From JAWVZU01 sp033722075 (GTDB taxonomy: Bacteria; Pseudomonadota; Gammaproteobacteria; Xanthomonadales; SZUA-38), in assembly GCA_033722075.1 (NCBI GenBank), contig JAWVZU010000233.1, positions 1-6,281 of the forward strand: a stretch of DNA of 6,281 nucleotides, written 5' to 3'. Shown piece after piece: positions 5,823 to 6,281 of the stretch (position 1 is the stretch's first letter; the number at the start of each line of letters is the position of its first letter). The notes beneath the pieces were generated by a model that searched no databases, was not told the origin of the DNA, and worked only from the letters and a program-made list of their open reading frames with translations. Position numbers and translations under genes: made by a program.

Positions 5823-6281
5823 CTTTCATCTCCCGCTTCAGTTTCTCCAGCGCGTGGTGACGACGCGATCCCACCGTCCCCGCCGGGATCCCCAGCAGCG
5901 CACCGATTTCCCGCTGGCTCAGGCCGCTGAACTCGCACAGCAGGAGCACCTCCCGCTGGTCGTCAGGCAAGGTGTCGATCGCCTGGCGTATTTCGGCCTC
6001 GGCAGAGAACGCTTCGGGGCCCGGTTCCGGCTCCTGGTCCGGCATCCGCCGCTGCACCCGCCACCAGTTCGTGCGCCGCCGGGCGTGCTTGCGCCCGAGG
6101 TTCAGCACCGTCTTGTAAAGATAAGCGCTCGCCGTGTCTTTCCGGACCAGCAGACGCCGGCTCCAGAGCTTCATGAATGCGTCCTGGACGAGTTCCTGGG
6201 CCAGCGCCGGCACCCAGGTCCAGCGCAGCGCGATATTGAACAGCGGCGCCTCCAGCTCGCGGTAGAGACGCTCGATGGTCG
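5809..6281 (-). CDS. ECF-type RNA polymerase sigma-70 family factor (N-terminus beyond the window)
   Basis: The minus-strand frame stays open from the right edge to TAG at 5811-5809, giving 156 visible residues. A GTG at 6213 is not the real start, because clear sigma sequence precedes it: TIERLYRELEAPLFNIALRW reads as the start of region 2. Region 2 continues through ELVQDAFMKLWSR (about 30-42, core-RNA-polymerase contact and -10 recognition) and TASAYLYKTVLNLGRKHARRR (about 50-70). A linker rich in Pro/Glu (about 77-95) separates it from region 4, LPDDQREVLLLCEFSGLSQREIGALLGIPAGTVGSRRHHALEKLKREM (about 103-150), whose helix-turn-helix reads the -35 element. Only regions 2 and 4 are present, as in ECF sigma factors. 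It directs polymerase to a specific promoter set, unknown here. A small membrane protein gene overlaps its 3' end by 14 bases. The ECF subgroup and stimulus are not identifiable, and the promoter lies outside the window. Confidence 0.92.
   Translation of the reverse strand, partial: TIERLYRELEAPLFNIALRWTWVPALAQELVQDAFMKLWSRRLLVRKDTASAYLYKTVLNLGRKHARRRTNWWRVQRRMPDQEPEPGPEAFSAEAEIRQAIDTLPDDQREVLLLCEFSGLSQREIGALLGIPAGTVGSRRHHALEKLKREMKGATG
5830..5833 (-). promoter_or_regulatory. Ribosome binding site for the GTG-started membrane protein
   Basis: On the minus strand GGAG lies 7 bases before the GTG at 5822-5820, inside the last codons of the sigma gene. It is the main local support for a GTG start. 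Confidence 0.5.

Noticed and set aside
5591..5938. 115-residue minus-strand frame overlapping the sigma gene end and the membrane protein
   Set aside because: Arg/Ser/Pro-rich composition without a family motif; the overlapping frame with a membrane segment and a sigma-linked start is the better choice.
5809..6213. Sigma factor starting at the GTG at 6213
   Set aside because: Conserved region 2 sequence continues upstream of this GTG to the window edge, so the gene is longer and only partly visible.

Overview
The window is GC-rich, densely coding DNA with no intergenic gap longer than 12 bases on the plus strand. It looks like a chromosomal segment of a proteobacterium, most likely a gammaproteobacterium. 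That placement rests on GC content, gene style and remembered protein resemblances, so it is an inference.

Plus strand, 1-5473: seven genes run head to tail and probably form one transcription unit. The first three encode a 2-oxoacid dehydrogenase complex of the separate E1-alpha/E1-beta type, not the single-chain AceE type. They are the last codons of E1-alpha (1-99), complete E1-beta (92-1072) and a lipoylated E2 acyltransferase (1072-2325). No E3 (dihydrolipoamide dehydrogenase) gene follows inside the window. Next come a DUF924 protein (2333-2935), a small metal-binding-type cupin (2948-3448), a class II glutamine amidotransferase/EgtC-like Ntn hydrolase (3448-4314) and a PLP-dependent aminotransferase of the YbdL methionine aminotransferase type (4322-5473). 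Junctions are overlaps of 8, 1 and 1 bases or gaps of 7, 12 and 7 bases, so translational coupling is likely.

Minus strand, 6281-5433: an ECF-type sigma-70 factor enters from the right edge with its N-terminus outside the window. It is followed, with a 14-base overlap, by a 129-residue single-pass membrane protein starting at GTG. The pair has the layout of a sigma/anti-sigma operon, but the second protein has only about 31 residues before its membrane segment and no recognisable zinc anti-sigma motif. Its last 13 codons overlap the 3' end of the aminotransferase gene in antisense.

The E1-E2 genes carry central carbon or branched-chain oxoacid oxidation. The cupin, amidohydrolase and aminotransferase suggest amide or sulfur amino-acid metabolism, but no shared pathway is proven by the sequence. 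I see no RNA genes, mobile elements, CRISPR arrays or convincing terminators. Nothing in the window is clearly a new system. The most open items are the sigma-linked membrane protein, the EgtC-like hydrolase/aminotransferase pairing and the altered active-site motifs of E2.
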